A stretch of 44,580 nucleotides of DNA from Pseudarthrobacter oxydans. GTDB taxonomy: Bacteria; Actinomycetota; Actinomycetes; Actinomycetales; Micrococcaceae. Below, piece after piece: positions 25,377 through 33,133 of the stretch. The translations under genes and the position numbers were made by a program. The first letter of the stretch is position 1. Every line of letters starts with the position of its first letter. The notes below the pieces were generated by a model. It made no database searches. It saw only the letters and a program-made list of their open reading frames with translations, and was not told the DNA's origin. Where the stretch lies: positions 1-44,580 of the forward strand of contig NZ_JABTYH010000036.1 in NCBI RefSeq assembly GCF_013314975.1, written 5' to 3'.

Positions 25377-27053
25377 ATGAGGGTGCGCATGGAGCTGTTT
25401 GCCAGGATCCGCCGAGATGCCCGTGTGGAGGGCGTGTCGATCCGCGGGTTGGCAAAGCGGTATCAGGTCGGCAGGGACACAGTCCGGCAGGCTCTGTCGG
25501 ATCCTGTCCCACCAGCGCGGAAGAAGCCGGTGCGGTCATCGCCAAGGCTGGATCCGTTCAAACCGGCGGTTGATGTGATGTTGACCGAGGACACCACAGC
25601 GCCGCGGAAGCAGCGTCATACGGCTCGAAGGATTCTTGCCCGACTGATTGAGGAGCATGGAGCGGAGGAGCTCTCGTATTCGACAGTCCGGGACTACGTG
25701 CGGGTCCGCCGGGCCCAGATCGATCTCACAGCCGGCCGCCGAGTTGAGGTGTTCGTGCCGCAGGAACACGCACCCGGTGCTGAGGCCGAGGTGGATTTCG
25801 GCGAACTCTGGGTGGTGCTCAACGGCGTGAAGACGAAGTGCCACATGTTCGTCTTCCGGCTCTCCCATTCCGGCAAGGCCATCCACCGCATCTACCCCAC
25901 CCAAGCTCAGGAAGCTTTTCTGGAAGGCCACATCGAGGCGTTCAACGAAATCGGGGGCGTGCCGGTCCGGCACATCCGCTACGACAACCTCACCAGCGCG
26001 GTCACTTCCGTGGTGTTCGGGCAGGGCCGGCAGCGGCAGGAGAACGACCGGTGGGTGCTGTTCCGCTCGCACTACGGCTTCGATGCCTTTTACTGCCAGC
26101 CCGGCATCGGCGGGGCGCACGAAAAGGGCGGAGTCGAGGGCGAGGTCGGCTGGTTCCGCCGCAATCGGCTCTCCCCGATGCCGGTCGTGGAGTCGCTGGA
26201 CGAACTCAACGACCGCATCCGTGCCTGGGAAGCCCAGGACGAGCGGCGGCGGATCATGGACCGAATCCACACGGTCGGCCAGGACTTCGCCGCCGAACAG
26301 CCGTTCCTGGCACCGTTGCCAACGGAGGAATTCGATCCGGGCCTGATGCTCAACCCGACGGTGGACAGGTCATCGCTGATTACTGTGCGGATGGTGAAAT
26401 ATTCCGTCCCGGCGCGGTTCATCGGCCGGAAGGTCCGGGTGTCCTTGCGGGCATCCGAGGTCGTGGTTTTCGAAGGCCGGGCCGTGGTCGCCAGGCATCA
26501 GCGCGTAGCCGCCCGGTCCGGGCAGTCGGTCCAGCTGGACCACTACCTTGAAGTCCTCAAAACCAAGCCTGGGGCCTTGCCCGGTTCCACCGCACTGGCC
26601 CGGGCCCGGCAGTCCGGTGCGTTCACCAGTGCCCACGAGGCCTTCTGGGCAGCCTCCCGCCGCGTCAACGGCGATGCCGAAGGGACCCGTGAACTCATCG
26701 ACGTCCTGCTGCTCCACCGCTCCATGGACGCCGCAGACATCCGGGCGGGGATCACAGCAGCACTGAGCGTGGGAGCAGTCAGTGCAGATGTCGTCGCGGT
26801 CGAGGCCCGCAGACACGCAACGGCATCTACCGGGGGTGGCTCCGGTTCAAACCGTCATCAGGGTGCTCTTGCTGAAGTGAATGTGCAACGGGTTGTCAGT
26901 CTGACCCAACGCCGGCTCATGGAACCAGCAGCGGTCATCGCGGGGCTCCCACCCGACACCCGCCCGCTTCCGTCGATCGGTGCCTATGACGAGCTGCTGG
27001 CCAAACGCAACGAGCATTCCGCAGGAAAACCGTCGAAGGAGAACATCTCATGA
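25377..27053 (+). CDS. istA: IS21-family transposase IstA
   Basis: 558 residues from the ATG at 25377, preceded by GGAGG; an upstream in-frame start at 25266 falls inside the terminal repeats and is unlikely. The N-terminus has an HTH (VSIRGLAKRYQVGRDTVRQAL). The integrase core carries the acidic triad in AEVDFGELW, HIRYDNLTSAV and GGAHEKGGVEGEVG, and the protein looks full length. It cuts and joins the element ends together with the ATPase IstB, whose gene overlaps by 4 bases (ATGA). Confidence 0.95.
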   Translation: MRVRMELFARIRRDARVEGVSIRGLAKRYQVGRDTVRQALSDPVPPARKKPVRSSPRLDPFKPAVDVMLTEDTTAPRKQRHTARRILARLIEEHGAEELSYSTVRDYVRVRRAQIDLTAGRRVEVFVPQEHAPGAEAEVDFGELWVVLNGVKTKCHMFVFRLSHSGKAIHRIYPTQAQEAFLEGHIEAFNEIGGVPVRHIRYDNLTSAVTSVVFGQGRQRQENDRWVLFRSHYGFDAFYCQPGIGGAHEKGGVEGEVGWFRRNRLSPMPVVESLDELNDRIRAWEAQDERRRIMDRIHTVGQDFAAEQPFLAPLPTEEFDPGLMLNPTVDRSSLITVRMVKYSVPARFIGRKVRVSLRASEVVVFEGRAVVARHQRVAARSGQSVQLDHYLEVLKTKPGALPGSTALARARQSGAFTSAHEAFWAASRRVNGDAEGTRELIDVLLLHRSMDAADIRAGITAALSVGAVSADVVAVEARRHATASTGGGSGSNRHQGALAEVNVQRVVSLTQRRLMEPAAVIAGLPPDTRPLPSIGAYDELLAKRNEHSAGKPSKENIS

Positions 27054-27865
27054 GCCCCACCGCACCGGCCACCACAATCACTCCGACCCTGCGCCGACGC
27101 CGCGGCCTGACCGAGCAGGCCGCGGTCGCAGCCGTGGATCAGGCCTGCCGCCGACTGCGCCTGCCCACCGTTAGGGCGGTCCTGGACGAAGCATTGAGCG
27201 TGGCCGGGAAAGAGCAGCTCTCGTACCAGGGGTTCCTGGCCGAGCTGCTGCTGGCCGAATGCGACGACCGGGACCGTCGCTCGTCGATCCGCCGCGTCAA
27301 GGCCGCGAACTTCCCCCGGGACAAGTGGCTTGGGGACTTCGATTTCGACGCGAACCAGAACATCAACCCCGCAACCATCCACACCCTGGCTACCGGGGAC
27401 TGGATCCGCAAAGGGTCACCCCTCTGCCTCATTGGAGACTCCGGAACAGGGAAATCCCACCTCCTGATCGGCCTCGGCACCGCGGCTGCGGAGAAGGGCT
27501 ACCGGGTCAAATACACCCTTGCGACCCGGCTTGTGAACGAACTTGTTGAAGCCGCCGACGAAAAGATGCTGGCCAAAACCATCGCCCGCTACGGCCGCGT
27601 CGACCTACTCTGCATCGACGAGTTGGGCTACATGGAACTGGACCGGCGTGGCGCAGAACTCCTCTTCCAAGTCCTCACTGAACGCGAGGAGAAGAACTCC
27701 ATCGCCATCGCGTCCAACGAATCCTTCTCCGGCTGGACGAAGACGTTCACCGACCCGCGCCTGTGCGCCGCGATCGTGGACCGCCTTACCTTCAACGGCA
27801 CCATCATCGAAACCGGCACTGACTCCTACCGACTTGCCCACACCATAGCCCAACAAAACGCCTAG
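27050..27865 (+). CDS. istB: IS21-family helper ATPase IstB
   Basis: A 271-residue DnaC/DnaA-like AAA+ ATPase that helps IstA choose and bind targets. Walker A is GDSGTGKSHLL, Walker B is LLCIDELGYMEL, and sensor-like SNESFSGW and DRLTFNGTIIETG follow, as in other IstB proteins. Full length and apparently intact, so the element may still be mobile. The stop codon TAG at 27863-27865 lies inside a 10-bp sequence, CTAGTTGTCC, that recurs after the passenger gene. Confidence 0.95.
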   Translation: MSPTAPATTITPTLRRRRGLTEQAAVAAVDQACRRLRLPTVRAVLDEALSVAGKEQLSYQGFLAELLLAECDDRDRRSSIRRVKAANFPRDKWLGDFDFDANQNINPATIHTLATGDWIRKGSPLCLIGDSGTGKSHLLIGLGTAAAEKGYRVKYTLATRLVNELVEAADEKMLAKTIARYGRVDLLCIDELGYMELDRRGAELLFQVLTEREEKNSIAIASNESFSGWTKTFTDPRLCAAIVDRLTFNGTIIETGTDSYRLAHTIAQQNA

Positions 27866-28425
27866 TTGTCCGAAGCAAAGCACCTACCGGGCAAGTTTCT
27901 CTTCTGGATGATGGGGTTAGCGCGCTCGTGTCTTGCGGCCGTCAAGGATTAGGCTGACGACACCCGCTCCTATGAGGGCGAGGATCATATGAGACTTAGC
28001 ACCCGTCCATGCGATTGCCAGGCCCAGTGGATATTGTTCATTGGCTACAAAGGTGCCGGATGCGACCGGGCTGCCAAGGATGGCGACGACAGCCAGAGTG
28101 GCCAACGCGATCAGCCTCGCGACTGTGCCCCGAATTATGAGGCTGTAGACCATCACCGCGGCCAGGGCGAGGACGACGAGGCTAAGCTGCCACACATAAG
28201 GCAGCCAGTCGCCGGAGACAGCAACAGGGCGTGAATCAAAACCTATGACAGCGTAGATTTCCGATAATTGCAGCTGCAGGGTCAGGTAACCCGCCAAGAG
28301 AGTAAACAGCAAAGGGCTGGCCAAGGCGGCGACGATAGAAATAGTCGGGCTGCGCCCCTGCGAGCTGGTTGTAGTTTTATCCGGGCTAGATGTCTTTTCC
28401 AATTTTGTCCCCCAACTAGTTGTCC
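27862..28425. repeat. 10-bp direct repeats bracketing the IS21 passenger segment
   Basis: CTAGTTGTCC occurs at 27862-27871, overlapping the istB stop, and again at 28416-28425, just beyond the start of the minus-strand passenger gene. The repeated pair delimits the extra segment and may mark how it was acquired. No inverted repeats were seen at the segment ends. Confidence 0.6.
27917..28402 (-). CDS. Passenger four-helix membrane protein inside the IS21 element
   Basis: A 161-residue protein from a TTG at 28402 with GGGGGA 6 bases upstream. After a Ser/Thr-rich cytoplasmic start there are four hydrophobic segments, at about residues 22-46, 70-90, 96-120 and 132-152, ending in a basic tail (DGRKTRAR). 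No transport or enzymatic motif was recognised. It is opposite to istA/istB and is not part of the normal IS21 gene set, so it travels as cargo. A regulatory, immunity or stress role is possible but unsupported. Confidence 0.7.
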   Translation of the reverse strand: MEKTSSPDKTTTSSQGRSPTISIVAALASPLLFTLLAGYLTLQLQLSEIYAVIGFDSRPVAVSGDWLPYVWQLSLVVLALAAVMVYSLIIRGTVARLIALATLAVVAILGSPVASGTFVANEQYPLGLAIAWTGAKSHMILALIGAGVVSLILDGRKTRAR

Positions 28426-28537
28426 TCCGACTCTAAACCCCAATCGAATTGACTGGAAGCAGCCGGTCCGCGAACTATCAGCGACACAGGTTTCGCCGGA
28501 GCTTGGCATAGCGGGGGGTGCTAATGCTGGAACCTTG

Positions 28538-28589
28538 GTGGCCCTGAATCAAGCCGTCCTAGTGGTCCCGAATCACGTTGACATATTCA
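28538..28589 (-). repeat. IS21 right-end terminal repeats (R1, R2)
   Basis: Two abutting 24-bp repeats, 28538-28561 and 28562-28585, read on the minus strand with the same core as L1-L3 (TTGATTCAGGGCC and GTGATTCGGGACC). The outermost bases include TTGACA (28578-28583) pointing out of the element. Confidence 0.85.
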
Positions 28590-28595
28590 ATCAAC

Positions 28596-28904
28596 ATCGA
28601 AGAAACCAAAAACCAGGCCCGAGCCCTGCTCAACTCACGCATCAAATCCGTCGAAGAACTCGTCCAGGCACGCCAACGCGTGACCGACCTCAAAGACCAG
28701 CTCGCCGCGGCTGAACGCGACGACAAACGCGCCTACGTCAAAGCCACCCGCGACGGCTGGAGCCCCGACGAACTCAAAAAACTCGGTCTCGAACCGGCGG
28801 CCGCAGGCCGCCGCCGCAAAGCCCAGGCCAAGACCGCCCGCACCCCCAACGACACCGCGACAGACGCTGATTCAGCCGATGGGGAAACCGCGCAGGATCA
28901 CTAA
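28596..28904 (+). pseudogene. 3' part of the small gene split by the IS21 element
   Basis: Continues the frame of 25222-25236 as IEETKNQARALLNSRIKS and onward to a stop at 28904. The restored protein would be about 107 residues: a short helical, coiled-coil-like stretch (VEELVQARQRVTDLKDQLAA), a basic middle and an acidic tail. A TTG-started frame at 28578 could read through the IS end but has no ribosome site. Small coiled-coil proteins of this type are frequent on actinobacterial plasmids; no function is known to me. Confidence 0.7.
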
Positions 28905-29466
28905 AGCCCCTCGTCCACAGGGGCACGGCAAAAGCTAAAAACCTTCGGGCTTTTCCCGCACCCAGGTGGACGACGGGACCCACCTGACCGGCTGCACACA
29001 AACGCCAGGACACCAAGGTGGGAACCTCACCAGCGGGACCGGCGAATGTGCACAGCCTGGGAACGCTGAAGTCACCAACGGAGCCCTTTCCCATGGACCA
29101 AGACCGGCGCCGCCGGCCAACCCGACCCGGGGGTCAGGTTTCTTTCAGCAGGGACGACACACACCGTCCACGCGGGGCGAAGTTGGGCAGGGACGGAACC
29201 ATGATCAGTGACCGGCTTCTAAGGCGCTCGGTGGGCTTCCAGCCCGGTCACCGGCGGTGACAACCACAAGCTGCAGGGCGGAGCTCATCACCACCAAGTA
29301 CCGCAGGCCCGCGTGATCCAAGCAATGGCACCAACCGCGTAGACAGGCATCACAAACAACCACTTAGACGACGAAGGCCGACACCCATAGGTGCCGGCCT
29401 TCATGCTGCTTTGGGCCTGGATCCTCTAACGTCGGCAGAGACATCGGCGTCCGGAATGGCCTGATC
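28905..29466. other. Non-coding region with hairpins
   Basis: No supported gene over about 560 bases. GTGACCGG (29208-29215) pairs with CCGGTCAC (29244-29251), enclosing GGGCT/AGCCC, so a branched structure is possible. A terminator-like stem lies at 29373-29402 (GAAGGCCGACACC with GGTGCCGGCCTTC, one mismatch), placed to end the minus-strand operon that comes from KfrA. Confidence 0.5.
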
Positions 29467-29778
29467 CTACCCGGCCGCCGGCCGCAGCTCGTGATGGTCG
29501 CGCCATGCCTGCTCGCCGTCTTTGTACTCCACGGTCCACTCGTCCACGCCAACGCGTTCAACGATGACAGCCTGCTCCCAGCTGGACCCATCGCCCCGCA
29601 AAACCTCAACGGCGCTCTCGTCAGGGAACGGGTTGTGGCTACCCAGGTACTCGCGAATGGTTTCGTCAAGAGGTGTTCGCCCACCCTCGGGGGCCGCATT
29701 CACCCACTGCTCCATGGGGTCGGTTCTAGCCCAGCGCGTTGCAAGGCCAGCTACGTAGTTCGTCTCGTTGTCGCTCAT
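29467..29778 (-). CDS. Small acidic hypothetical protein
   Basis: About 103 residues from the ATG at 29778 (a TTG at 29796 is possible; ribosome sites are poor for both). It is acidic and Trp-rich, with TDPMEQWVNAAPEGGRTPLD and WTVEYKDGEQAWRDHHELR. No signal, membrane segment or known domain. It is the last gene of the minus-strand KfrA operon before the terminator at 29373-29402. Confidence 0.6.
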   Translation of the reverse strand: MSDNETNYVAGLATRWARTDPMEQWVNAAPEGGRTPLDETIREYLGSHNPFPDESAVEVLRGDGSSWEQAVIVERVGVDEWTVEYKDGEQAWRDHHELRPAAG

Positions 29779-29843
29779 GGCTTGCCGCTGCTCCAATCCG
29801 TTGTTGTTAGGCCCGGGAAGACTCTGTTGCCAGATAGTGGCCG

Positions 29844-30095
29844 TTATCGGTCGCGTTGCAGATAGGTTCCCGATGGGAACTCACAGCCGATCCGAAAATC
29901 CCTTCCAACGAACGGCTCCCCCCGGCCATCGACTCCGTGACCAAAGCCAGCATGGACGACAACCTGCTCCTGAACGGTATCGCCACCCGGTTCCTCGGCG
30001 ACGTCGACGATGATTGGCAGGTCATCGGGCAGCCCAGCGAGGGCCTCACGCAACTGCCCTACCGTCCAGGCGTGAGCGGCGTGTTCGAAGTCCAT
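29844..30095 (-). CDS. DUF6225-like small protein
   Basis: An 83-residue protein with AAAGGAT before the ATG. The segment WTVGQLREALAGLPDDLPII, followed by DVAEEPGGDT, resembles the DUF6225 family, small actinobacterial proteins of unknown function often on accessory DNA. It lies in the minus-strand operon between the HTH gene and the acidic protein. Confidence 0.65.
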   Translation of the reverse strand: MDFEHAAHAWTVGQLREALAGLPDDLPIIVDVAEEPGGDTVQEQVVVHAGFGHGVDGRGEPFVGRDFRIGCEFPSGTYLQRDR

Positions 30096-30143
30096 TGTCA
30101 GATCCTTTCACCTGGCACTGACAAAAGGGCGATGACCACCGCG

Positions 30144-30440
30144 TCAGTCCTCGCCGTCGAGGGCTTCAGCCTTGATGGTTCCGGCGGCGATACGTTCCTG
30201 GGTCTCCTGGTAGCAGCGCTCCAGGTAGGTTTCCAGGTCATCCTCACTGACACGCCACATGCGGCGGCCTCCACTGAGTTGCAGGGCGCGCAGTTCCCCC
30301 GATGAAACCAAGGCGTATACGGCTGGCATGCCCACGTTCAGGATCTCCCTGACCTGGGCGAGAGTCAGCAGCCGCGGGAACCTCGGCTTCTCCGGTTCAA
30401 GTGCTGGTATCTGCTCGATGTCCTTGCTCCACTTCGGCAT
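30144..30440 (-). CDS. Excisionase-like HTH protein (MerR/Xis type)
   Basis: A 98-residue protein from the ATG at 30440, with GAGGAC upstream. The centre reads LLTLAQVREILNVGMPAVYALVSSGELRALQLSGGRRMWRV (residues about 22-62; first helices LTLAQVREIL, wing GRRMWRV), the usual helix-turn-helix plus wing of excisionase/AlpA-like DNA binders. The C-terminus is helical and acidic. It starts 3 bases after the ribbon-helix-helix-like gene, so it may help regulate or partition the plasmid. Confidence 0.78.
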   Translation of the reverse strand: MPKWSKDIEQIPALEPEKPRFPRLLTLAQVREILNVGMPAVYALVSSGELRALQLSGGRRMWRVSEDDLETYLERCYQETQERIAAGTIKAEALDGED

Positions 30441-30442
30441 GC

Positions 30443-30703
30443 TTATTTGTCCTCGTTCCGTTGTCGAATTTCTTCGCGGGTGCGCTGCCCGGGGCGGAGT
30501 TCCCCCGCGGGGACTCCCGGCCATTTCCTGCCGCCGTTGTACTTGCGCTGCAGCCGCTTCACTTCCCGCAGCGTCGCCGCCTCGATCAGGTCGGTGATGG
30601 ACGCGTACCCCTCGAGGTGGCCGGCTTCCTGGACGGCCGCGCGCACCTGGTCGGCGTCGGATTCAGTGAAGTAGGGCGAAAAGGATTTGTTCTTCTTAGG
30701 CAC
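30443..30703 (-). CDS. Ribbon-helix-helix-like plasmid maintenance protein (copy 1)
   Basis: An 86-residue protein from a GTG at 30703 that overlaps the end of the KfrA-like gene by 8 bases. The core FSPYFTESDADQVRAA, then YASITDLIEAATLREVKRLQ and KYNGGRKWPGVPAG, is closely similar to the protein at 40606-40872, so the window carries two paralogues. The fold pattern suggests a small DNA-binding centromere or repressor protein as used in plasmid segregation. This role is inferred from shape and neighbours; no ParA partner is in view. Confidence 0.7.
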   Translation of the reverse strand: MPKKNKSFSPYFTESDADQVRAAVQEAGHLEGYASITDLIEAATLREVKRLQRKYNGGRKWPGVPAGELRPGQRTREEIRQRNEDK

Positions 30704-31301
30704 CGGGAGCCTTGGTCTCCGGGGCAACGCGTTGCAACAACGCGTTGTGTACCTTCTCCAAGGTGGTGCTGCGCGCCTCGGCGCTGGCGAGCTTCTTCTC
30801 CGCTTCCGCTGCCGCGCCGGCGGCAGCGCGTTCTGCCGCACGTGCTTCTTCGAGCTCCGAGCCCAGGGCGGCCAGCCGCTGCTCCAAAGCCTTCACCTCC
30901 GACTCCACGGCGGTGATTCGGGCTTGAAATTCGGCGGCCGCGGATTCCTTCTCTACGGCCGCCTTGTCCAGGTCCGCCACCAGTTCGGCGATTTCCTGGT
31001 CTTTGTCCTTGCGTTCCTGCGCCCAGGCCGTCTCGACGGCGGTGTGCCGTTCGGCGGCCTGGGTGGAAGCCTCGGCCCAGACGGCTGCGGCGAGCCGGGT
31101 CGCCTGTTCGAGCAGGGCGGGCGGCGTCGCGGCCACCTGTCCCCCGGCGGCGAGCTTCTCCTCGTTCCATTCCTTCAGGTACCGGGTAGCGTCCGCGTTA
31201 CTGACACCCGCAGCCGCACGGACCGTGGAGACAGTCGGGCGGCGCTCGGCGCTGATCTGCTCGGCGGCGGCAAACACGCGGTCTTTCACGCTCGTGGTCA
31301 T
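30696..31301 (-). CDS. KfrA-like DNA-binding coiled-coil protein
   Basis: 201 residues from the ATG at 31301, which has GGAGAAG upstream. An N-terminal HTH domain (VKDRVFAAAEQISAERRPTV, AAGVSNADATRYL) is followed by a very long Ala/Glu-rich coiled coil (about residues 60-195). This is the build of KfrA, a plasmid protein that autoregulates by binding repeats at its promoter and supports stable inheritance. An extended GTAGTA-type palindrome lies 16 bases upstream (31317-31361). Confidence 0.78.
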   Translation of the reverse strand: MTTSVKDRVFAAAEQISAERRPTVSTVRAAAGVSNADATRYLKEWNEEKLAAGGQVAATPPALLEQATRLAAAVWAEASTQAAERHTAVETAWAQERKDKDQEIAELVADLDKAAVEKESAAAEFQARITAVESEVKALEQRLAALGSELEEARAAERAAAGAAAEAEKKLASAEARSTTLEKVHNALLQRVAPETKAPGA

Positions 31302-31316
31302 GGCGGCTTCTCCAGT

Positions 31317-31361
31317 AAAAGTAGTAGCAGTAGTAACGCTACTACTCCTACTACTACTTTT
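31317..31361. promoter_or_regulatory. Long interrupted palindrome, likely KfrA operator
   Basis: AAAAGTAGTAG-C-AGTAGTA, spacer ACGC, then TACTACT-C-CTACTACTACTTTT: near-perfect arms of about 20 bp each made of GTA/TAC triplet repeats. The AT-rich block stands out from its GC-rich surroundings and directly precedes the KfrA-like gene. Confidence 0.7.
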
Positions 31362-31367
31362 CAACGC

Positions 31368-31593
31368 TTAGAACGGCGGTTCGGAGTCGGGGCCGGCGCC
31401 CCAGCCGCCGGCGGTGCTGGTCGCGGGAGTCGCCCACGCATCGTCCTGCGCGGTGGGTTGCCCTGCCGGGCTGGCTGGTGTTGCCCTGGTTGCCGAAACC
31501 ACCATTCCCCTGTTCGGCCTGGCCGCCGCTGCGCTGGGTGCGGTTGACCTTGGCTGTCCCGAATCCCGTGAGTTTATGCCGGAGTGCGGGATC
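31368..31593 (-). pseudogene. ssb: Remnant of an ssb gene (C-terminal part)
   Basis: On the minus strand the stretch GTAKVNRTQRSGGQ is the typical end of an SSB OB-fold, followed by a Gly/Gln-rich linker and, after a frameshift near 31450, DDAWATP and the tail GPDSEPPF. DSEPPF-type tips recruit partner proteins in bacterial SSBs. The first 110 or so codons are missing, and similarity stops around 31557-31593. It lies in line with the KfrA operon. An intact but different ssb is at 40872-41810. Confidence 0.75.
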
Positions 31594-31725
31594 CCCTGAT
31601 CCGCGCGGATATTCGCCGAAACCACTCATTTTGCCTCGCTGCGTGATGTTTGAAATATTTTCATGATTCCTGAAGCTTCTGTGATATTCATGATCGGTGC
31701 GATGTATTGCCGAACCTAGGGGTGC

Positions 31726-32808
31726 ATGATGGTGCTTGCCGCTGTCCGCTCCATCGGGTTCAGCCGGGCACTTCAATCTTCACAGGACGAGGAGGACTTC
31801 GAGCAGGAACTTGTGGATCAGTTTGCGCTGGCCCAGGTTGGTGCGGGTCTCACTGACCAGTTCGTCCGGACAGAGCGTTCGGTGATCTTCGAGTTCGCCC
31901 GATTTCTAGGGCAGCCTGTCTGGACGGCCTCGCCGTCCGATGCCGACCGGTTCCTGGCGTATCTGCGGCACGAGCGGCGACAGGCGCGGGGCACGCGGGA
32001 AAGCAAGGCAGGAACTCTTGCCCGGTTCTTCGATTTCCTGATCGCGAGATATCAGGGCGATGTCCATGCCCTGACCGGTTATGTGCTCACGCAGCCGATC
32101 GACGAGTTCAACCGTCCCTCAAGTTCCTCCTCAACGTCCGCCCGGGTCCCGCCCAGCGACCCTGAAGTTGAAGCTCTCTTCGCGCAGTGGCGTGATGCGT
32201 TGCCCACCGCACGAAAGTACCTGCCCGCTGCCCGTGACTATCTGGCCGCCTCCCTCTGGCGCCGGGCCGGACTGCGGATCAACGAGACTGTGATGCTCGA
32301 CGTCAAGGACTGGCGGCCGGACCTCGGAGACCACGGCAAGCTCCACGTCCGTTTCGGGAAAGGCAGCCGCGGCCGCGGCCCGAAACCCCGGCTTGTTCCC
32401 GCGATCAATTCCGTCGATGGGCTGCTGGACTGGTGGTTCACGGATGTTCGTCACCAATTTGGCGACGACTACCTGGACCCTGATGCTCCGCTGCTTCCGA
32501 GCGAGCGGCGCGACCGTCACACGGGTGGCTGTGCCCGGGCCGGTGACGATGCTCTCCGTGCCGGGCTGGCCGGGGCCGTGGAACGCTGGCTACCTTCTTG
32601 GAAGGGGCGGCTGAGTCCGCACGGGCTGCGCCACTACTGCGCGTCTTCCCTCTATGCTCGCGGCCTTGACCTGAAGGCAGTGCAGGAACTGCTGGGACAC
32701 GAATGGCTGTCGACCACAACCCGGTATATCCATGTCCATGAGAACCACATTAACCATGCATGGGCCGTCGCTAATGAACGAGTGGCCGCCCGGCTGACAG
32801 GAGAGTGA
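31726..32808 (+). CDS. Tyrosine recombinase / integrase (complete catalytic set)
   Basis: A 360-residue site-specific recombinase. An N-terminal SAM-like core-binding domain (about residues 30-125) is followed by the catalytic domain with R184 (AGLRINE), K212, H299 and R302 (SPHGLRHYC), H325 (LGHEWLS) and nucleophile Y334 (TTRYIHV). All six residues are present, so it should be active. Start at 31726 or 31729. A Ser-rich linker (residues 131-138) separates the domains. It heads a three-gene unit and lies beside the truncated ssb. Confidence 0.9.
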   Translation: MMVLAAVRSIGFSRALQSSQDEEDFEQELVDQFALAQVGAGLTDQFVRTERSVIFEFARFLGQPVWTASPSDADRFLAYLRHERRQARGTRESKAGTLARFFDFLIARYQGDVHALTGYVLTQPIDEFNRPSSSSSTSARVPPSDPEVEALFAQWRDALPTARKYLPAARDYLAASLWRRAGLRINETVMLDVKDWRPDLGDHGKLHVRFGKGSRGRGPKPRLVPAINSVDGLLDWWFTDVRHQFGDDYLDPDAPLLPSERRDRHTGGCARAGDDALRAGLAGAVERWLPSWKGRLSPHGLRHYCASSLYARGLDLKAVQELLGHEWLSTTTRYIHVHENHINHAWAVANERVAARLTGE

Positions 32809-32812
32809 CAGG

Positions 32813-33133
32813 ATGCGTTGGAATCTACGGATGGTCGCCGCGGAGCGCGGAATCTGGAAGTCGACCGAGCTGCGCCGCCAGCTTGCCGATGCCGGCCTTG
32901 AAATCAGTGCGGGCAAAATGTCAGGTCTCTGGACCGGTACCCCTACCACGATCCGCCTTGAAGACCTCGACATCATCTGCTCCGTGCTCAACTGCTCGCC
33001 AACTGAACTGCTGATCCGTGAACCGGAGAAGGTCGCCGCTGCACGCCCACCAAAAGCGCACGCCGCAGCAGCCGGTTCGGTGCCATCCGTGGTTCCCCGG
33101 CTCGGGCGAAACCGGTCCAAGCCCCCGGCATGA
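32813..33133 (+). CDS. Small XRE/Cro-like HTH protein of the recombinase trio
   Basis: A 106-residue protein starting 4 bases after the recombinase stop. Residues 1-70 form a compact Cro/CI-like HTH (MVAAERGIWKSTELRRQLAD, then TTIRLEDLDIICSVLNCSPTELL, given here in parts: LEDLDIICSVLNCSPTEL). The C-terminal 35 residues are basic and Pro/Ala-rich. It may repress the trio or act as a directionality factor. Its stop overlaps the next start by 4 bases. Confidence 0.78.
   Translation: MRWNLRMVAAERGIWKSTELRRQLADAGLEISAGKMSGLWTGTPTTIRLEDLDIICSVLNCSPTELLIREPEKVAAARPPKAHAAAAGSVPSVVPRLGRNRSKPPA

Larger units (their letters stand above)
25237..28589 (+). mobile_element. IS21-family insertion sequence with passenger gene, 3353 bp
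   Basis: The left end TGAGTATGGCAG and the reverse-complemented right end TGAATATGTCAA match, both start with TG as in IS21 elements, and a 6-bp direct repeat ATCAAC flanks the element (25231-25236 and 28590-28595). Multiple 24-bp terminal repeats lie inside both ends. It carries istA and istB in the usual overlapping order, plus about 720 bp beyond istB that includes a minus-strand membrane-protein gene. Typical IS21 elements are nearer 2-2.6 kb, so the extra length is the passenger part. Removing the element and one ATCAAC restores a continuous small gene. Confidence 0.9.

Noticed and set aside
26847..26859. Internal TTCAAACCGTCAT in istA that resembles part of the IS21 terminal repeat
   Set aside because: Only 13 bases match, the GGACC core is missing, and it lies within conserved coding sequence; most likely chance.
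28774..29211. Frames on both strands in the spacer after the split gene
   Set aside because: Gly/Thr/Pro-rich low-complexity translations with no start support; better explained as non-coding.
31354..31776. 140-residue minus-strand frame across the ssb remnant
   Set aside because: Only its middle matches SSB, and the matching tail is in another frame, so it is a pseudogene and not a gene.
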